Shown here: piece by piece, positions 10,893 through 23,658 of the stretch
Numbering within the stretch: position 1 is the first letter of the stretch
Layout: every line of letters begins with the position of its first letter
Origin: Vandiemenella viatica
Taxonomy: Eukaryota; Arthropoda; Insecta; Orthoptera; Morabidae
Length of the DNA: 64,000 nt
Direction: 5' to 3'
Assembly (NCBI GenBank): GCA_031002005.1
Contig: JARYHS010013630.1
Coordinates: 237,591,539 to 237,655,538, forward strand
The notes under the pieces: model-generated
Databases searched by the model: none
What the model was told of the DNA's origin: nothing
The model's input: the letters and a program-made list of their open reading frames with translations, nothing else
Made by a program: the position numbers and the translations under genes

Positions 10893-12775
10893 TAGGATTC
10901 GGATCTTTATGACCAAAAAAAATCAAGAAATATGCAGGCAAACCTGACCTTAAAAATGGATAAATATGACCTAAAAAAGATAAAATATGACCAAACATTA
11001 AATTCATTATACATTAAAATGTGCTCAAATGCACATCCTTTATTTTAAGTAGCATTGTCGTTTTCATGTAGACAGCATAATTTACTTCCGTACACTCATT
11101 GTACTATTGGGAAATTAAATTTTTTCTAAAGTTATTTTCTTGTTCCTGTAAAAGAATGGATTACTAGAATTTTCTTTTTTAAAATGGACATTTACTATAA
11201 ATTTGTTGCGAATTAGTGTACATACAATTTTTTATTCTTGTTTGATGCCAGAATAGCAGTACATCACCATACCATCTTCAAGTTCTCGAAGAGGAATTTT
11301 CTCCAGCTGTCACTTAAAACTGTCTTGTAGTTTGAGAAGTTTCGTTCGACATCACAAGATGTGACGGGAGCGTACTTAAACAGAGTCAGGTCACTGCAAT
11401 TTAGTTGTGGGTCGTCTTCAGCTAAAACAAATTAACTGCCGTATGAAATTACACTAATTTTACAAATTGTTTTACATTCCGTATTCCCACGCAACATTTT
11501 ATCAAATTTGTTTTTTGCATACTAGCCACACTGTCCCCTGCTTGGCCTATCTCGGTTTTCAAACTTTTAGCGACCGCCAAACTTTCATTATGTTCTAAAC
11601 AAATTTTTTCAAGACGCAAAATCGCAGTTGTGATGACTGAAAAACTTGACTTTATGTACGTCAAATTTCTGAACTAATTGCTGGAAAAGAGTTCTTGGAT
11701 CATTTTTATGGAAGATGCTTCACTGCTATCAAAATTAGAAACTATTTTCTTTATGTTTTCATAATAATCATAGTAATAGCTAGCTGCATCGAGCCATGAG
11801 CCCCAACGAGTAAGTACTGGTTGGGGTGGAAGAGAAAATTGACAATTTGGAAGACAACGAAGCTGTAGATGTATCAAAAAAAGGTCGCTGTTTGCTTTGT
11901 CGAATTGAATGCCGTGATACGTTATTCGTGTTGGTTTGATGTATTGCAATGCTGCTGCACATGAAATCGCTTTGTTGCAGTCACTTTAGTTTCACATTTT
12001 TTACAGAAAAGAACTCTTTGATCTGTGCTAAAATACTCCTCTCGAAATTCCTTTACGTAACTCTGTAACTTTGCACTTGCAGATAGTTTTGTTTTCGGCA
12101 TGGCGGTACTCACTGATCCACTGCAGATTTAACACTGGTTGAGGGTTATGTTCAAAACCATTGGTGACAGTCTGGTATGCGGGGAATACCTGACCTTGGT
12201 AGGGAGGGGTTTCCCGTTAAGCAGCAGTTTGTCCATACTGAACATAGGAAGACAATTGGTTCCTCTCAACTCATCGGTGAGTCGCTATAATGGTATCAAT
12301 TCCTGCGACCGTTCCAAGTGACACATTGACTGACGCGGCTCGACACAGGCATGCTGCTGCTGTATTGTCGAATTTAAAAGGCGGGCGGAACATTAACGTT
12401 TAGAGAGTGACAATAATTTATAACCTTTTATAACTATAATTCTTGACTGGTAAATTCTGACCAATTTAGTGACAATTACTTTTATTTCTTTCTCCAGTGT
12501 ATAACATGAGTATACCTGTATTTCTTTGAATAATTTTCTTAATTTCGTCTCATCTATAACTTCTATCAAAAAATTACCAAATTTTTCCTCCAAACATGAC
12601 CATAAAAATTGTTGCAATATGACAGAAATTAGGAAAATAGCATGAATATGCATTTATATTCTATATAAAATACATTTACATACAATCAGAAACGTTTAAT
12701 CAGTGTTTAATTCATCATTTCAGCTAAAAAAAAAAGACAGGAAAAAATATGACTTTTCTAAAGATCCGAACCCTA
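10893..12775 (-). mobile_element. hAT transposon, decayed
   Basis: Ends taggattcggatctttatga (left) and, on the opposite strand, tagggttcggatctttagaa (right) are hAT-like inverted repeats. The tatgac word recurs near both ends (10917, 10967, 10987, 12618, 12746), like subterminal binding motifs. The minus strand encodes, in pieces: a BED-type zinc finger (CKKCETKVTATKRFHVQQH, about 12080-11940), a core block with VLTRWGSWLDAA (about 11825-11785) and SSEASSIK, and a C-terminal dimerisation block with APVTSCDVERNFSK (about 11375-11320). Stops and frameshifts separate them, and the internal length is short for a full transposase, so it is inactive. Flanking 8-mers (gatgagtc, tggatgac) do not match clearly. 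Confidence 0.75.
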
Positions 12776-14875
12776 TGGATGACATATAGTGCGTTGACTA
12801 CAGATTGTAGTGCCGATACCAGCCTCATATTATGTTACGTCATATGCTTCTCATGTAATATTGAAGTCATAACATTTCATATATGAAGTACATATCATCG
12901 AAATAATTAAATTTCCTAACCAGAAACATAATTATCTCGTACCTTGTTCGGTCAGATTTTTTTAAGAGCTTGTTTTTCTAAATACAAAACATACTTTCCC
13001 ATTTGTCCTTTTCAGTTGAAAATATTGGTAACATGTGCCCCGTGTCTACAACGCAGTTCATCTACAGAACGTACCAATATTTACTCTCGTTTTGGTTTTT
13101 CAGCTTCTCAACGCCCTCTATCAGAATTCCAGTACGCTTTTTTTAGAAAAAATTGAGTACACTAAGTGTAAATTTCAACATGAATGAATTCTTTCCTTAT
13201 TGTCATTTTTATTTAGACAAGAGCTTCAAAACTAAATTTAAGAGATCAGTCATTAGTGTAGTTGAAGAGTTTTAGCATAAAACTTACGCTCTATCATCTT
13301 TGCGACTTCTCATAGACTTGTTGAAAGTCGTGTCATGAAAATGATAGGTTCTAACCAGTGATGACATAAGAACTATGTTTATCAAATGATGCAGCACAGA
13401 TTACATGTTGAGTTCTACTCATCTTGCACATATTCTGTCATCCCTCCACAGCTTCCAACCACTACCACGGTTTGCTTTCTACACAACCCTCTCCATTTTC
13501 TCTTCCCAGTAATTCTGTCGCCACCTTAGTCCAGCCCTTTCCTCTTTTCAGCACACACTTCTCACTTTACTCTTCTTAGTCTTTTATATCTCGGTCTTTC
13601 TCTGGGCCTTTGATCCTGTACCTTTATTTTATGCATTCTCTTACCATGTCGATAAAATTAGAGTGTTGGCTTTTTTAAAGTTTTCTGGTAGTGTTTCCTT
13701 ATTTCCTGATTTTGTCCATTCCTGTAATCTCTTATCCTGCTTTTGATAAATTTCACTCCTTATATTTTAGTGAAATCCTGCTTCTTCAGATTTTGTCAGC
13801 ACACATAAAAATAGAAATTTAGTACGCCCGATAAATTATTCACTCGCTTCTCTGGAGCACATTGTTATTCTTAATAAGTCTTTTGACACTTCTTAAAAAT
13901 GTTTCTACCTACATCCTTCGTTCACATGTACTTTACCACTATTGCTTGTTCCATTTTCCTCCACCACACTTCCCAGGTATTTTTTATTTGAATCGAACAT
14001 TCTTCTTAAAAAATATCATTATTGTATCGACGTATAAAAAATTGTTATCTATTGAACTGTATGTAACTTGCAATCATGAAAGCAATCCATAAAAGGAAGA
14101 ATACGAGTAATACAAAATCCATTAAATCAAACAATTTTTAAAATATGTACCTTTGAATAACTGTAGACATCCAGCTGTAATTGTAATATGATAACCACAC
14201 TTCACAGAAAAATGTTCTTTTTTGTACATTCATGGTAAACAACAAGTAAATATGGAAATAGTAATTTCAAATAATGGTTAAGGCTCGCGTTTTCGTAATC
14301 ACCTGGTCACGGGGTTTCCGCCTCTGTCGTAGCCGTCTTAATCTAATCCGGTAATCCTACCGGGTAAAAGTGCCCACCAGTTTAACGTGGAATCCCAACC
14401 ACGAAATTTTTCTGTCGTTCTTCACATCTCACAGCAAGCTGAGGCAGAGTTGAAAGTCGTGTTAATGGCTTTTGCAAATCTACGCCAAAACAGAAAAAAA
14501 TAACAACAAAAACCTGTGGGTTAAACATCAGACACTAAGTAATGACGTTGCTAGTGCAGTGATAGCACTGAAATGTTAATGGCATTATAAAATATTATTT
14601 ACCTCAACTACGGTTCTTTTCTTTTTTAAATGTTGTCTGTGTGCTGGATATAGTTTCATGTAAAGCTTTGCAACCAGTTACCATCATTTTATACACTACC
14701 TCAGAGTAAGACATATACATAACGATTAATATTCGGAAAATATGTTTCGTCCGGTATTTGATTTTAAATTAACTAAGTCCAGTGCACTTTAATTTGAAGA
14801 CGTACTTGCAATCTCATTTAATAAAAAAAAATCGTCGTTCCTAATCGGTTTACGTGGAGAGTAGGTGAAGTACCC
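12776..14875. other. no feature recognised
   Basis: AT-rich, unique-looking. A small perfect hairpin (ccggta-atcc-taccgg, about 14350) lies in a short GC-rich patch, with no Helitron end or terminator context. Confidence 0.35.
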
Positions 14876-15185
14876 TAACCCGGAAGACGCCTTCTGCTTC
14901 GTGGACACTAAATACTGTACATGACGTCATAACTCAGCCCTCGAGGTACACACAGCGTGTAGCGTGCGGGCAGTCTCCGCCAGAAGACGAGTTTTAATCA
15001 GGAAATGGAGATGAATGCGTGCTGATTGGGCAGCTCGCACGCGGTCGATTAGGGCGCCCATGGCGGCAGTTTTAGCGGCGCTGCCCTTCCAGAGTGATTG
15101 CGAATTTCCTGTCGGGGGTGGTGGGGGCAGCCACCTGCCAGTGTCTACACCCTCCGCCCATTGCGTAAGTGTTCAATCAGTTGGA
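14876..15185. other. CpG-rich stretch
   Basis: GC-rich block with gggcgcccatggcggcag and a run gtgggggcag. A 78-codon frame (15015-15251, +) is open but shows no domain. Possible regulatory island or untranslated exon. Confidence 0.35.
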
Positions 15186-15387
15186 ATAACTTATGAATCC
15201 ATTGCAACAGCACGGAACATAATCAATAAAAACATTGAAATTGATGAGTAAAATCGTTACATCCCAAGTAACGACTCATTCATCAGACGGAAATCTATTT
15301 GAAAAATCATACTGATTTTTTTAGTGTTTTACACTTCGTTGGTAACTAGTGGTGGAAGGGGATTGGGGAACTAGGAACGTGGAAGAA

Positions 15388-15535
15388 TTCAGCTATGGTC
15401 TTTTGAAGCAACTATCCCACCATTTGCCTGGAGTGAATTCGAAAACCGTGTAAAACCGAAATCTTCATGGCTGGACGAGGATTTGACCCCGGGTCCTCGT
15501 TATGCCAGGTCAGAGCCGTGCGGCGGGTAAGCAAC
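15388..15535 (-). mobile_element. SINE, copy 3
   Basis: Reverse-strand copy: catttgcctggagtgaattc, catggctggacgaggatttg and accccgggtcctcg are the complements of the SINE body and box B region. Its 3' part is missing. Confidence 0.65.
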
Positions 15536-17005
15536 AACAGATAACAGGGATTTAGTACCTTCCCCGTCTCCAATTCAAACACAGTTATACTACAAAAGAG
15601 ATAATATACCGACGACGATATACTGTCGCAACAGGGAGTACTGCAATGAGTAGTTCTGAACGAGTGATCATGGGAACACAAAAAAAATTATCTCCTACGT
15701 TCCAGCCGGTAAAATGAAAACTTTAAATTCTGAAAGAAATGCACATGGGATAATATATTGTTAGATATGAAACGTTTCTTCCGATTGGAAATATTTATTT
15801 TACTAAAAGTGCTTTACAACTTTGTTTCTCTTAAACATAAGTGTTGCGTGGTACGTTTCATTATTTTGTATACTGAACATTTATTTTCTAAGAATTATGC
15901 TACACACAATTAATTTAAAACAATATTTTTATACTTACTTGTTTAATCAGTAATTCGTTTTAAAAAACCTACTACACGAAGCAGTAGGAAAGAATTTGCA
16001 GACCGAATACTTCCTTCCTTTGCGTTAAAAACTGAAGGCGTAAGTGGATACTAACCAGCCATTCAAATATCGTCAGCAATTTCTTAATTTTCCGTTTGGA
16101 AATACAGTTTGGAATTTTAACACTGCTAGTTAGGTTAATATTGTTTGTTACTTTCGAAAGCAACTAGTAACAAATTTAAAGTAAAAATGTTTATTTTTTA
16201 TTTTTTGTTGTTCGCTTTTTATAACTTCTCTCGGTTTGTTTACCCTTGTTCCCGCAGAGAGTTTTGCCTTTGCACTGGTGCGTGTAAGTGAGCCACCTCT
16301 GGCTGCGTCTCCAGATGAAAGAGTCGTCCGTCCGTTTGCGCTCGCTGACAGCCGGCAGCTCCGCTCTTACTGAGATTGACGTCGGTGCCAGAGTCGCTCT
16401 TCTCCTGCGCTCACCTAGGGACCGACGTCGGCGTCTTTGATGGCATAATACTCTGCGTACGTCCAGTCCTGCGAGTTAACACGACCAAAAAACTACGCTT
16501 CAGTCAGCAGCCTCTCAGACTAGTAACCAAAAAATTTCAAATGACATTTCGTGTCCTAATATCACTCATACATTTAGTTTATATTTCTCCACCTAACGAT
16601 TTCCCTCACAGTTAAAAACAGCGTTCGTATATACGAGTGCCATTCTTTTAGTTACTGCCCTAGACCCACCGATAAACTGCATATAACTTTTTAGAATTAA
16701 ACAAATCCTGGAGTGAACGTTTATTTTGCTATCGGTGTTAAAAGCTGATGAGATTAAATGGATTATAAAAGTTTCACGTTGTGATTAAATAGTAGTTTAA
16801 GTAAGGCATGTTACCAAAGGACATTCGTTGAGAATGAGGTGCTAACTTTAGAGGAGTATGACCTTGCCTAAGGTACAGGCAAAAACTGGGCATTTCAATT
16901 TAAACGGGGGTGAAGGAGCACCGCTTGGAAATCTAAGTGCTAACAATGACTTAGGAAAATATCGATAAAGCACATGACTTGGTGATCACGGAAGGCTAAA
17001 TTGAG
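15536..17005. other. no gene; CpG-rich patch at 16245-16470
   Basis: Mostly AT-rich. At 16245-16470 CpG density rises (gacgtcggtgccagagtcgc; gaccgacgtcggcgtctttg), with two copies of the gacgtcgg word about 50 bp apart. No domain-bearing frame. Confidence 0.35.
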
Positions 17006-17570
17006 GATGAGACATCATATATTCCAAAGCGGAGTACTTGGGTATGATAAATGTTTTCATTTTTCGAGTGCCGAAACTTTTGACAGTGGATCAAAAGATA
17101 TTGAAGGGGCAGCTACCAGCGGAAAATCGCACTCTTTGAAGCATATCCAGTAGATTTCATTTAACGATTTGTGGATATGGTTGATATCTGGTCCCAGCAG
17201 TTTGCCTCAGGACCTAAACAACAGCCAGGCAGTACGCAAGTACTCCCCATTGCTGTTCTTTCTTCACGGAAAATGGTGGTGTAAGTTTTTCTGGATACTG
17301 AGAGAATTCTGTTTCTTGATTTCCAAAGAATAAAACCATCGGTGAGGCATATTATGATAGTTTTGTGATGCTTCTGACAGCAACTAATAGGAAAAAGACA
17401 CTAGTCATGTTAAAAAAAAAAAATAGGGCTATGTCATCATGACGATGCTGATCCCGGTCACAAGTCTCACAACGTCACTACTGCAACTCATAAACGTAAG
17501 TTTCATTTGGTAAAGCAACCCTCTAATTGACAAGATCTAACTCCTTCAGTTTTCCAACTACTTCTTTTAA
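17005..17570 (+). pseudogene. mariner transposase relic
   Basis: Read across frames and stops, the + strand gives RVPKLLTVDQK, then FEAYPVDF, a remnant RFV-6 residues-QQF block, PKQQP, VFLDTERILFLDF, HDDADPGH and LTPSVFQLLL. In this order these match the mariner signature: the WVP-L motif, F-TGDETW-HH, the PETKQQS stretch, F-D--G-LL-DF, the HDNA-PH catalytic block, and LAPSD-HLF. The first aspartate position is lost and at least three stops or frameshifts intervene. No terminal inverted repeats were found. Much older than the copy at 52382-53681. Confidence 0.65.
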
Positions 17571-19798
17571 AACGATTAAAATGTTTAAAATGTAAATTTT
17601 GAAATTTTTCTTTATTTGTGCACGTTTTTTCGCAGAAACTAAAGGAAATTAAAGGAAAGATTTCAGCACACAGCAGTAGCTTATGCTATCAATTAACACA
17701 GCATTAGCATTAACATGTAAAATAGTTTCTATACAATTTAATAACTTGTGTTCCGATCACACAAGTGCCAAAAGAGTAAATTTAGGAATTTTTGTCAGTC
17801 TATACACAGATTAAGCAAAAACTAGTGAACGGATCTCAACGAAACTACACATAGTGATAGGTTATGCTATGCGTTAACATTCAAGATGCTATCTATCCGA
17901 ATAAATTACACAACCACCTAGTAAAACATCACAATATCTACATATATCAAACACATACTAAGATGTTTAGATGATGGTGATGATCATAAAATTGTGTATG
18001 CAGCAAACAACAAAGTAGTGATGATTTTGATCTTCGTGTAGTTGCATGTTGTTCTTTCGCCCTAACATAAACAAAAATAATTCAATTTTTGGCAAATAGA
18101 TGGAAATATTGACCTTAAACACACGGTTATTTTTAAATCATTCAAACTATAAAAAAACAACTCTGTGATTCAATTATAAGTATTATTATCATAGCTGATA
18201 AACATGAAAATAAATCAATCTGTTCGTACACTCACCAAGCAGCACTAGTAGAAATATTGCTTTAAGAGAAGCTATTTCAAAAATACTGAAGTGTGCCTGT
18301 GGGTCATTGGCAACCATAAAATGCACACAAACTTCTTTAAAACATTTACATACAATCTAAATTCAAAACGAGAGGAGGAGATCCAAGAAAGAAGAAAAAG
18401 CGGGGCTACTTCTCTCCTTTTTCTAACAACCCAACTTTTCCTTGATAGTTAATCCTGAATTAACAGTACAAAACCTCAAGTTCTTACTGCCTTAGTCACG
18501 CATTTGAATGATTGCTATTATTAAATAATATACGAGGAAGCCTGCAGCTAATCTGAAACACCTCCTTACGGCTGCGTTTAAGTTTTCAGTTGTATTCAGC
18601 AGTTTACAGTTTGTAGGTCACTACCTACATCAATAATTAGTGCATGACTCTTGTTTTCATCAACCCCCAGAAAAATCGAAAAATAAACTTTCACTATTGT
18701 TACTTTCTTTTTATTTTATTTATTTTGTCTTGAAACATTATCTAACCGATCCGTGAACAACGTAACGTTTATCGGTATGTACGAAACGTAGGAAAATCCG
18801 GATTATATTTCTGTTCACAGTCAAAATGAGACCAGCAGATCTAAACAGTCAAGCTCCAAAACTTTAAATTCCAAAATTTACGTGCATAATAAAGGATTTC
18901 AATGCTATCTAACCCTTTAGCGAACAATTTACAACCAACTCTTTTAATGAAAATAAAAAAGGAATGCTCTTACGGCAATGCCAGTTTATTACTTAATGTG
19001 GTTAAATATCGTGACCTACATTCTAAAAACGATACAGTTGTAACCGTATGTGAATCAGTACACTAACGTTTCCGCTACATCGATAAATCTGGAAACTCGG
19101 TTTATTCGTTTCTGTTTTAAAAACGTTCTGATGATATTTTGGCGTTCACATCCGAACATGAATACAATTTTTTTTCACAAAACATTCATGTAGCGTGATT
19201 GTATCACAGAGTGTATCGGAGTTTCGTGGAACGGCGTTTAAAAATCGTACAAAACAATTTCCGTCCTAACAGTGCCGCGCTATAAAACAGAATGACATGA
19301 AAATCAGTAATTACTTCGTGAGTGGACATAAAAGCGATTGAGCCAATCGAATTTCATCACAAAACCACTTTATTATGTTATAGGTGGACACCAATTTTTA
19401 AGTTGCAACTCTGAACGCAAAATTCAGTCTTAAAATTAATAACCTTAATTTTTCTTATTAGGGTGAAAATACTGTAAATACCTGTCAAATTAAACTAATA
19501 AACTGGGTCAAGTGAAAAAGGGGAAGTAACACCCTTAAACAGTGCTTCTTTGTCTGTTTCATAAACTGGCAGGCAGAAAAGAATCCTTATTTTATCTAAA
19601 CGAAATACTCAGAAATATTACTGGAAGACTGAGAATTGAAAATATTTGTTTTGTTAAAGAGCCTATTTGTTGGAAATGTTATGCATTAGAAGTTTAGTTT
19701 TAATCATTGAATAAATGAGATTTATTACATTGGCATGTGGAGTAATAAAAATGTAACGGCGAATATGAGAAACAGCTTATTTGTAACGAATTTTAAGC
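17571..19798. other. no feature recognised
   Basis: AT-rich unique-looking DNA without open frames of note. Short A/T runs only. Confidence 0.4.
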
Positions 19799-20356
19799 TT
19801 ATATCATTGGAAACACCTTACGACATTTCAGATTTGGAAAGTTTCTTGGGAAAGCAAAGTCGTCTAACCAAGGAATTATAACACCCAAGTTGGTACGGTG
19901 CTGCCAATGGAAGTGGATCGAGTCATACTGGGTTAAACGATTACGGATGATTTTCTGAGCAGGACAGATCGCAGACGGTTGTTCCGAAATTTCATACCTC
20001 CGTGTCGTCGAGATACGAAAAATCATGTATAATAACTGATCATAGCTCGAATTTTTCATCTTCATTTCGTTTAACAGCCTATGACAAAGTCTTTCTTCCA
20101 CAAAGAGGTAAATGGGAACTCTAATACCATTTGATCCCTTTCTGAATCTTGTTACTATTTCCAACCAATCGTCGTAACGATCCTGTCGGACGTTATGCCA
20201 CCAACTTGAAGACTGGTCGGATAGACTTCTCATATCGGAGATCAGTTTTGTTTCCTTCCAAGTTAGTTTTGTACGCCAAATAAAATTATCGCTATGAAGT
20301 TTTATTACCCAGAAACATTTCTCAGAAGAACTTCTTCCATCGGTACGCTTATTCAT
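19799..20356 (-). CDS. unidentified 185-residue ORF
   Basis: The longest uninterrupted real-sequence frame left of the gap: 185 codons, ending at TAA-side stop near 19799. I do not recognise the family. The product is soluble-looking, rich in W, R and S in the first half (SSSWWHNVRQDRYDDW, residues about 50-65), followed by VPIYLFVEERLCHRLL and a C-terminal stretch IIPWLDDFAFPRNFPN. There is no long hydrophobic helix, zinc-finger pattern or nuclease motif. It lies 113 bp downstream of a signal-peptide-like frame at 20469-20666, and a phase-compatible splice could fuse the two. It could be a real exon, part of an unrecognised transposon, or chance. Confidence 0.35.
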   Translation of the reverse strand: MNKRTDGRSSSEKCFWVIKLHSDNFIWRTKLTWKETKLISDMRSLSDQSSSWWHNVRQDRYDDWLEIVTRFRKGSNGIRVPIYLFVEERLCHRLLNEMKMKNSSYDQLLYMIFRISTTRRYEISEQPSAICPAQKIIRNRLTQYDSIHFHWQHRTNLGVIIPWLDDFAFPRNFPNLKCRKVFPMI

Positions 20357-20468
20357 CTCGCTGAGTTAACTGTTGTCAATTTCCGAATGTAAATCTTCAT
20401 TTTTTCAACAAAACATAGGTTGGTAGATAAATTATTAGAGCCGGGATCGTACTACTGATAACAAATGA

Positions 20469-20666
20469 CTACAGTGAATTTGCCAGGCATGGATTTCGGA
20501 AACAATGGTCAGTAAAAATTGGATGGTCGAAACATGAATCCAACACGTGTTCTTTCAAATGACCGGTCGGTATAATACCCACTTGGCTCCATGCCAGTGC
20601 CCAAATGCAGTTCCATGCTATCAGTAAAACCACTTTTATACATTCATTCATTGTCATTGTCATCAT
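20469..20666 (-). CDS. possible signal-peptide exon of the 19799-20356 ORF
   Basis: From the inner methionine MNECIKVVLLIAWNCIWALA the start is hydrophobic, like a secretory signal, followed by a Cys-containing segment (SCFDHPIFTDHCFRNPC). The frame stops at 20469. A donor-like gt inside the last codons (tcact|gtagtc on the minus strand) and an acceptor-like ctcag just before the downstream ATG would join the frames in phase through an intron of about 104 bp. The donor is weak. No transcript evidence is possible here, so treat as a hypothesis. Confidence 0.25.
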   Translation of the reverse strand: MMTMTMNECIKVVLLIAWNCIWALAWSQVGIIPTGHLKEHVLDSCFDHPIFTDHCFRNPCLANSL

Positions 20667-20802
20667 GTCTAATCTACCATCTTGTATTGTTTAACATTCC
20701 ACAGGGCCTCTCACAGTGTACACATGCAATGCAAATTTTGTAAGTTTCTGCGATCAAAAAGCGTCGGGCATCCAAATTATTTGGCACACTCTACTTTGTT
20801 TT

Positions 20803-21036
20803 AGCTTATGGCTTTACGCCTCGTCGACGTCGAAGTTGGTAGAGGCGGTAAAGGACTGAGGCAAGGAATGAAAAGGAATTGGGTAATGGCCTTTTGAAGA
20901 AAGCATCCCGTCGCTCACCTGGAAGGATTTGGGGAAACCATGGACAACCCAAATCTGGATATCCGGACGGAGACTCGAACCCGCGTCCTCCCCAAAAGCA
21001 AGGCCATATTCTTACAGCTCACCCACCTCGTTCGTT
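20803..21036 (-). mobile_element. SINE, copy 4 (near full length)
   Basis: Complement of the family from the 3' end (ttatggctttacgcctcgtc) through the body (gaaaccatggacaacccaaa) to box B (gactcgaacccgcg) and the tRNA-like head (ctcacccacctcgttcg). Confidence 0.8.
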
Positions 21037-21215
21037 CACACTCTAAAAATAGAACATTAATTTATTAAGGACATAACAGTAATGCAAACTGATGACGGAA
21101 ACACGTTTTTTCAGTCATCTTGCCTATAAAAATTGAGTGAGTGAAATATATTAGGATGATACATATCTAGTTTCGACCGCCTGGGAAGCAAAATTGTTCT
21201 GAGGTTAATTTCGAA

Positions 21216-21394
21216 GTCAGCTCCCCGTCCAGGCATTCAGATTTGGGTTCTCCATGGTTTCCCAAATCACTACAGGCAAATGGCGGGATGCTTCATTCAA
21301 AAGGCCATGGCCGAATTCCTTCCCTTCCTTAACCCCCATCCTTTCCCGTCTCTAAAGACCTCGCTGTTAAGAGACGTTAAGCAGTTTAAAAAAA
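21216..21394 (+). mobile_element. SINE, copy 5
   Basis: Body and 3' part present: ccatggtttcccaaatcact, caggcaaatggcgggatg, ggccatggccgaattcc, ending gttaagcagtttaaaa. It lies only 180 bp from copy 4 in opposite orientation. Confidence 0.75.
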
Positions 21395-23224
21395 TCGAAG
21401 TCAGCATCTCTATATAGCAGACGCACCATCTTTTTTTAAAAGGACATTAAAGCCAGGAAGGGATTGTGACAGGAAATCATTATTTTATACATAGTTTTTC
21501 AGGTGCTATAAAAATCAGCCATGTTATTTGCCACAGTTCCGTTTATCAATTTGACGTATTTTCTCTGCACGTCTTGTTTTGAAGAATCGTAGAACGTGGA
21601 TGTATTATTAAAACATTAAATGTCGTGAACTTCAGTACAAAAATAGTTACATCACAAATAATGTACATAGACACTTTAAGACCACTAGCGGATCGTAAAA
21701 TATGTACGATAAAAGTAAGTCTGATAATCTACGGAGAAATTCTGTTTCGCTCTAAAGCAGGAAGGGTTTGTTATAGGAATCGTAATGGGCCGGATACACA
21801 GATATGATAGAATGTTTTTTTCTTCCGTATCTTGAAATGTTCTTTTATGTGTGTAAATGATATATGTATTGTTTGTGTTCTACATGAGAATGAAATCAAG
21901 TAGAGTATGAAAGCTAGTGCCTTACTCTTCAGGGAGACACTCCAAATTTAACTTCGCCATTCGACAGAAAAATGGCGTAACTCTCTACTCTATACGCACA
22001 ACGGAAAAACACGTTATGTAATCCTCGCCTTTGGTACCCCAGTTGGTAATTAAGATTTATTTTTAATATCATTTCACCGGTTGAGGCACGTATTCATCTC
22101 TAACTTTTTTAATTCTTACTATCCCCATGTTCTTTCCCTCATTTATGTTTCTCAGACTGAAGGACAACACTACACAAACGCGAAGCTTAAACATATGTCC
22201 CAGCTAGCTGTGTTCTGACTACCATCAGCACGTCTAGCTCCCGGGACCGACGATCAAGAATTGTGCCCCGTCATCACCCCTGCTACCCTGTTGCTCAAGT
22301 AGCAAATTTCGGAAAATTTTATCCACCAGAGCAAAAACCAGATAAGCCCGGATAGAGCGCTAGCAACTTTTCAATTTGACAGCGAGACAGAACTTCTTCA
22401 AATAATAACTAAGCTTGTACAAGGAATTTTGAATCTGTTTGAACAGTTATAGCTTCTAGAACTTTAAAAAAATGTAAATTTTTTACACTTTTGTCTTTAA
22501 AAGTTTCCTTGATGACTAGGCTTGAAATGAGTCGAAAACACAAAAGTGTTACAAACATATTTGGAGCCTTTATGGGTCAAAACGAGAAAAGTATAAGCAA
22601 GACACTTACTTAAAATTATCTCAAAAAGGTTTTTCGTAAAGTTCTCTCGTGACACAGATTAGCAGTGCGACTTTGCTAAAGATTATATTATATTTTCTGC
22701 GGACGGTGTTTAGTGTCTTACGCAATACTTAATGGTACTCTATCAGTAACTCAATGGTACTTCTCTCTCTAATTCTTAGTGTGTTTTGGTGAAATCGATG
22801 AGAGAACAGTTACAGTACGCTTTTTTTGAAGAATCATTAACAAAAATCATTTGTATCCTCTTCTTTTTAAGATACGCCAAAACACTTAACCCTTTTTAAA
22901 AAATGACCCTTGCTGACTCTTACAGGATGATGTTTGTTTGTGAACAATGCATATTAACTTCATTCCTCTCGTCCGTGTTGTTCCGATTGTTTCCATTTCA
23001 CCGTTTTTAACTTATGGAAATGAATTGGTTAACAGGAGTAATATATGAGATGAAAAAAGTATTTCCTCGGAGAGACATATTACTTTCATGGAGTCATTTT
23101 TCGCTCTGTAAAGGACCCTGCGTTGGGCAAGAACCACAGTTACCATCAGAATGCTCGACAGTGGCACGTGACCTTTCTGTACGCAGGTAGCCCGCGGACA
23201 CAGTAAACAAAAAATTGTGTGGGC
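21395..23224. other. no feature recognised
   Basis: Unique-looking DNA; the frames here are short and domain-free. Confidence 0.35.
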
Positions 23225-23345
23225 CAATTATTCATGTGTCTGGCGTAGCTAAGCCGCGGCGCAGCGGCCACGATAATTGATAATCCTTTGATTAATCTGC
23301 CTCGGCCGCTTATTGGGCGAGGTGCGGCTACGCCCTGAGCATCCC
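23225..23345. promoter_or_regulatory. GC-rich island with homeodomain-like core sites
   Basis: Two GC-rich arms (taagccgcggcgcagcggcc; cggccgcttattgggcgagg) surround a short AT core with ataattgataatcc and ttgattaatct, which contain TAAT/ATTA words bound by homeodomain proteins. The sharp contrast with AT-rich flanks is what one sees in conserved non-coding elements. Function is inference only. Confidence 0.3.
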
Positions 23346-23658
23346 AACTCGAATGAAACCTTGTAAATTACAACAGGCTGGTCGGTCAGCCCTTAATATG
23401 AAATGTATGTGCACATATAGAGGGGTGGAGAGGTGGTACAGCATGGGATGCCCAAATTCGATTAAATGAACGCGCTACGTCTAGCCATACGCTTGGAGAT
23501 TAAGTCGATACGTCAGATAGCAAATTATCATAGGCAATCGTTATGTACTAGAGTTCAAACAGAAAGCTGAAATAAGAACATGGTATGCATTGAAAAATAA
23601 TAAATTCGTATTCCATTATTAGCTGCGAGACTCCGAAAGCTACTTCGATCTCGTAAAC

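Noticed and set aside
14335..14370. Hairpin ccggta-atcc-taccgg as Helitron end or terminator
   Set aside because: No CTRR end follows within the usual distance and there is no transcript context.
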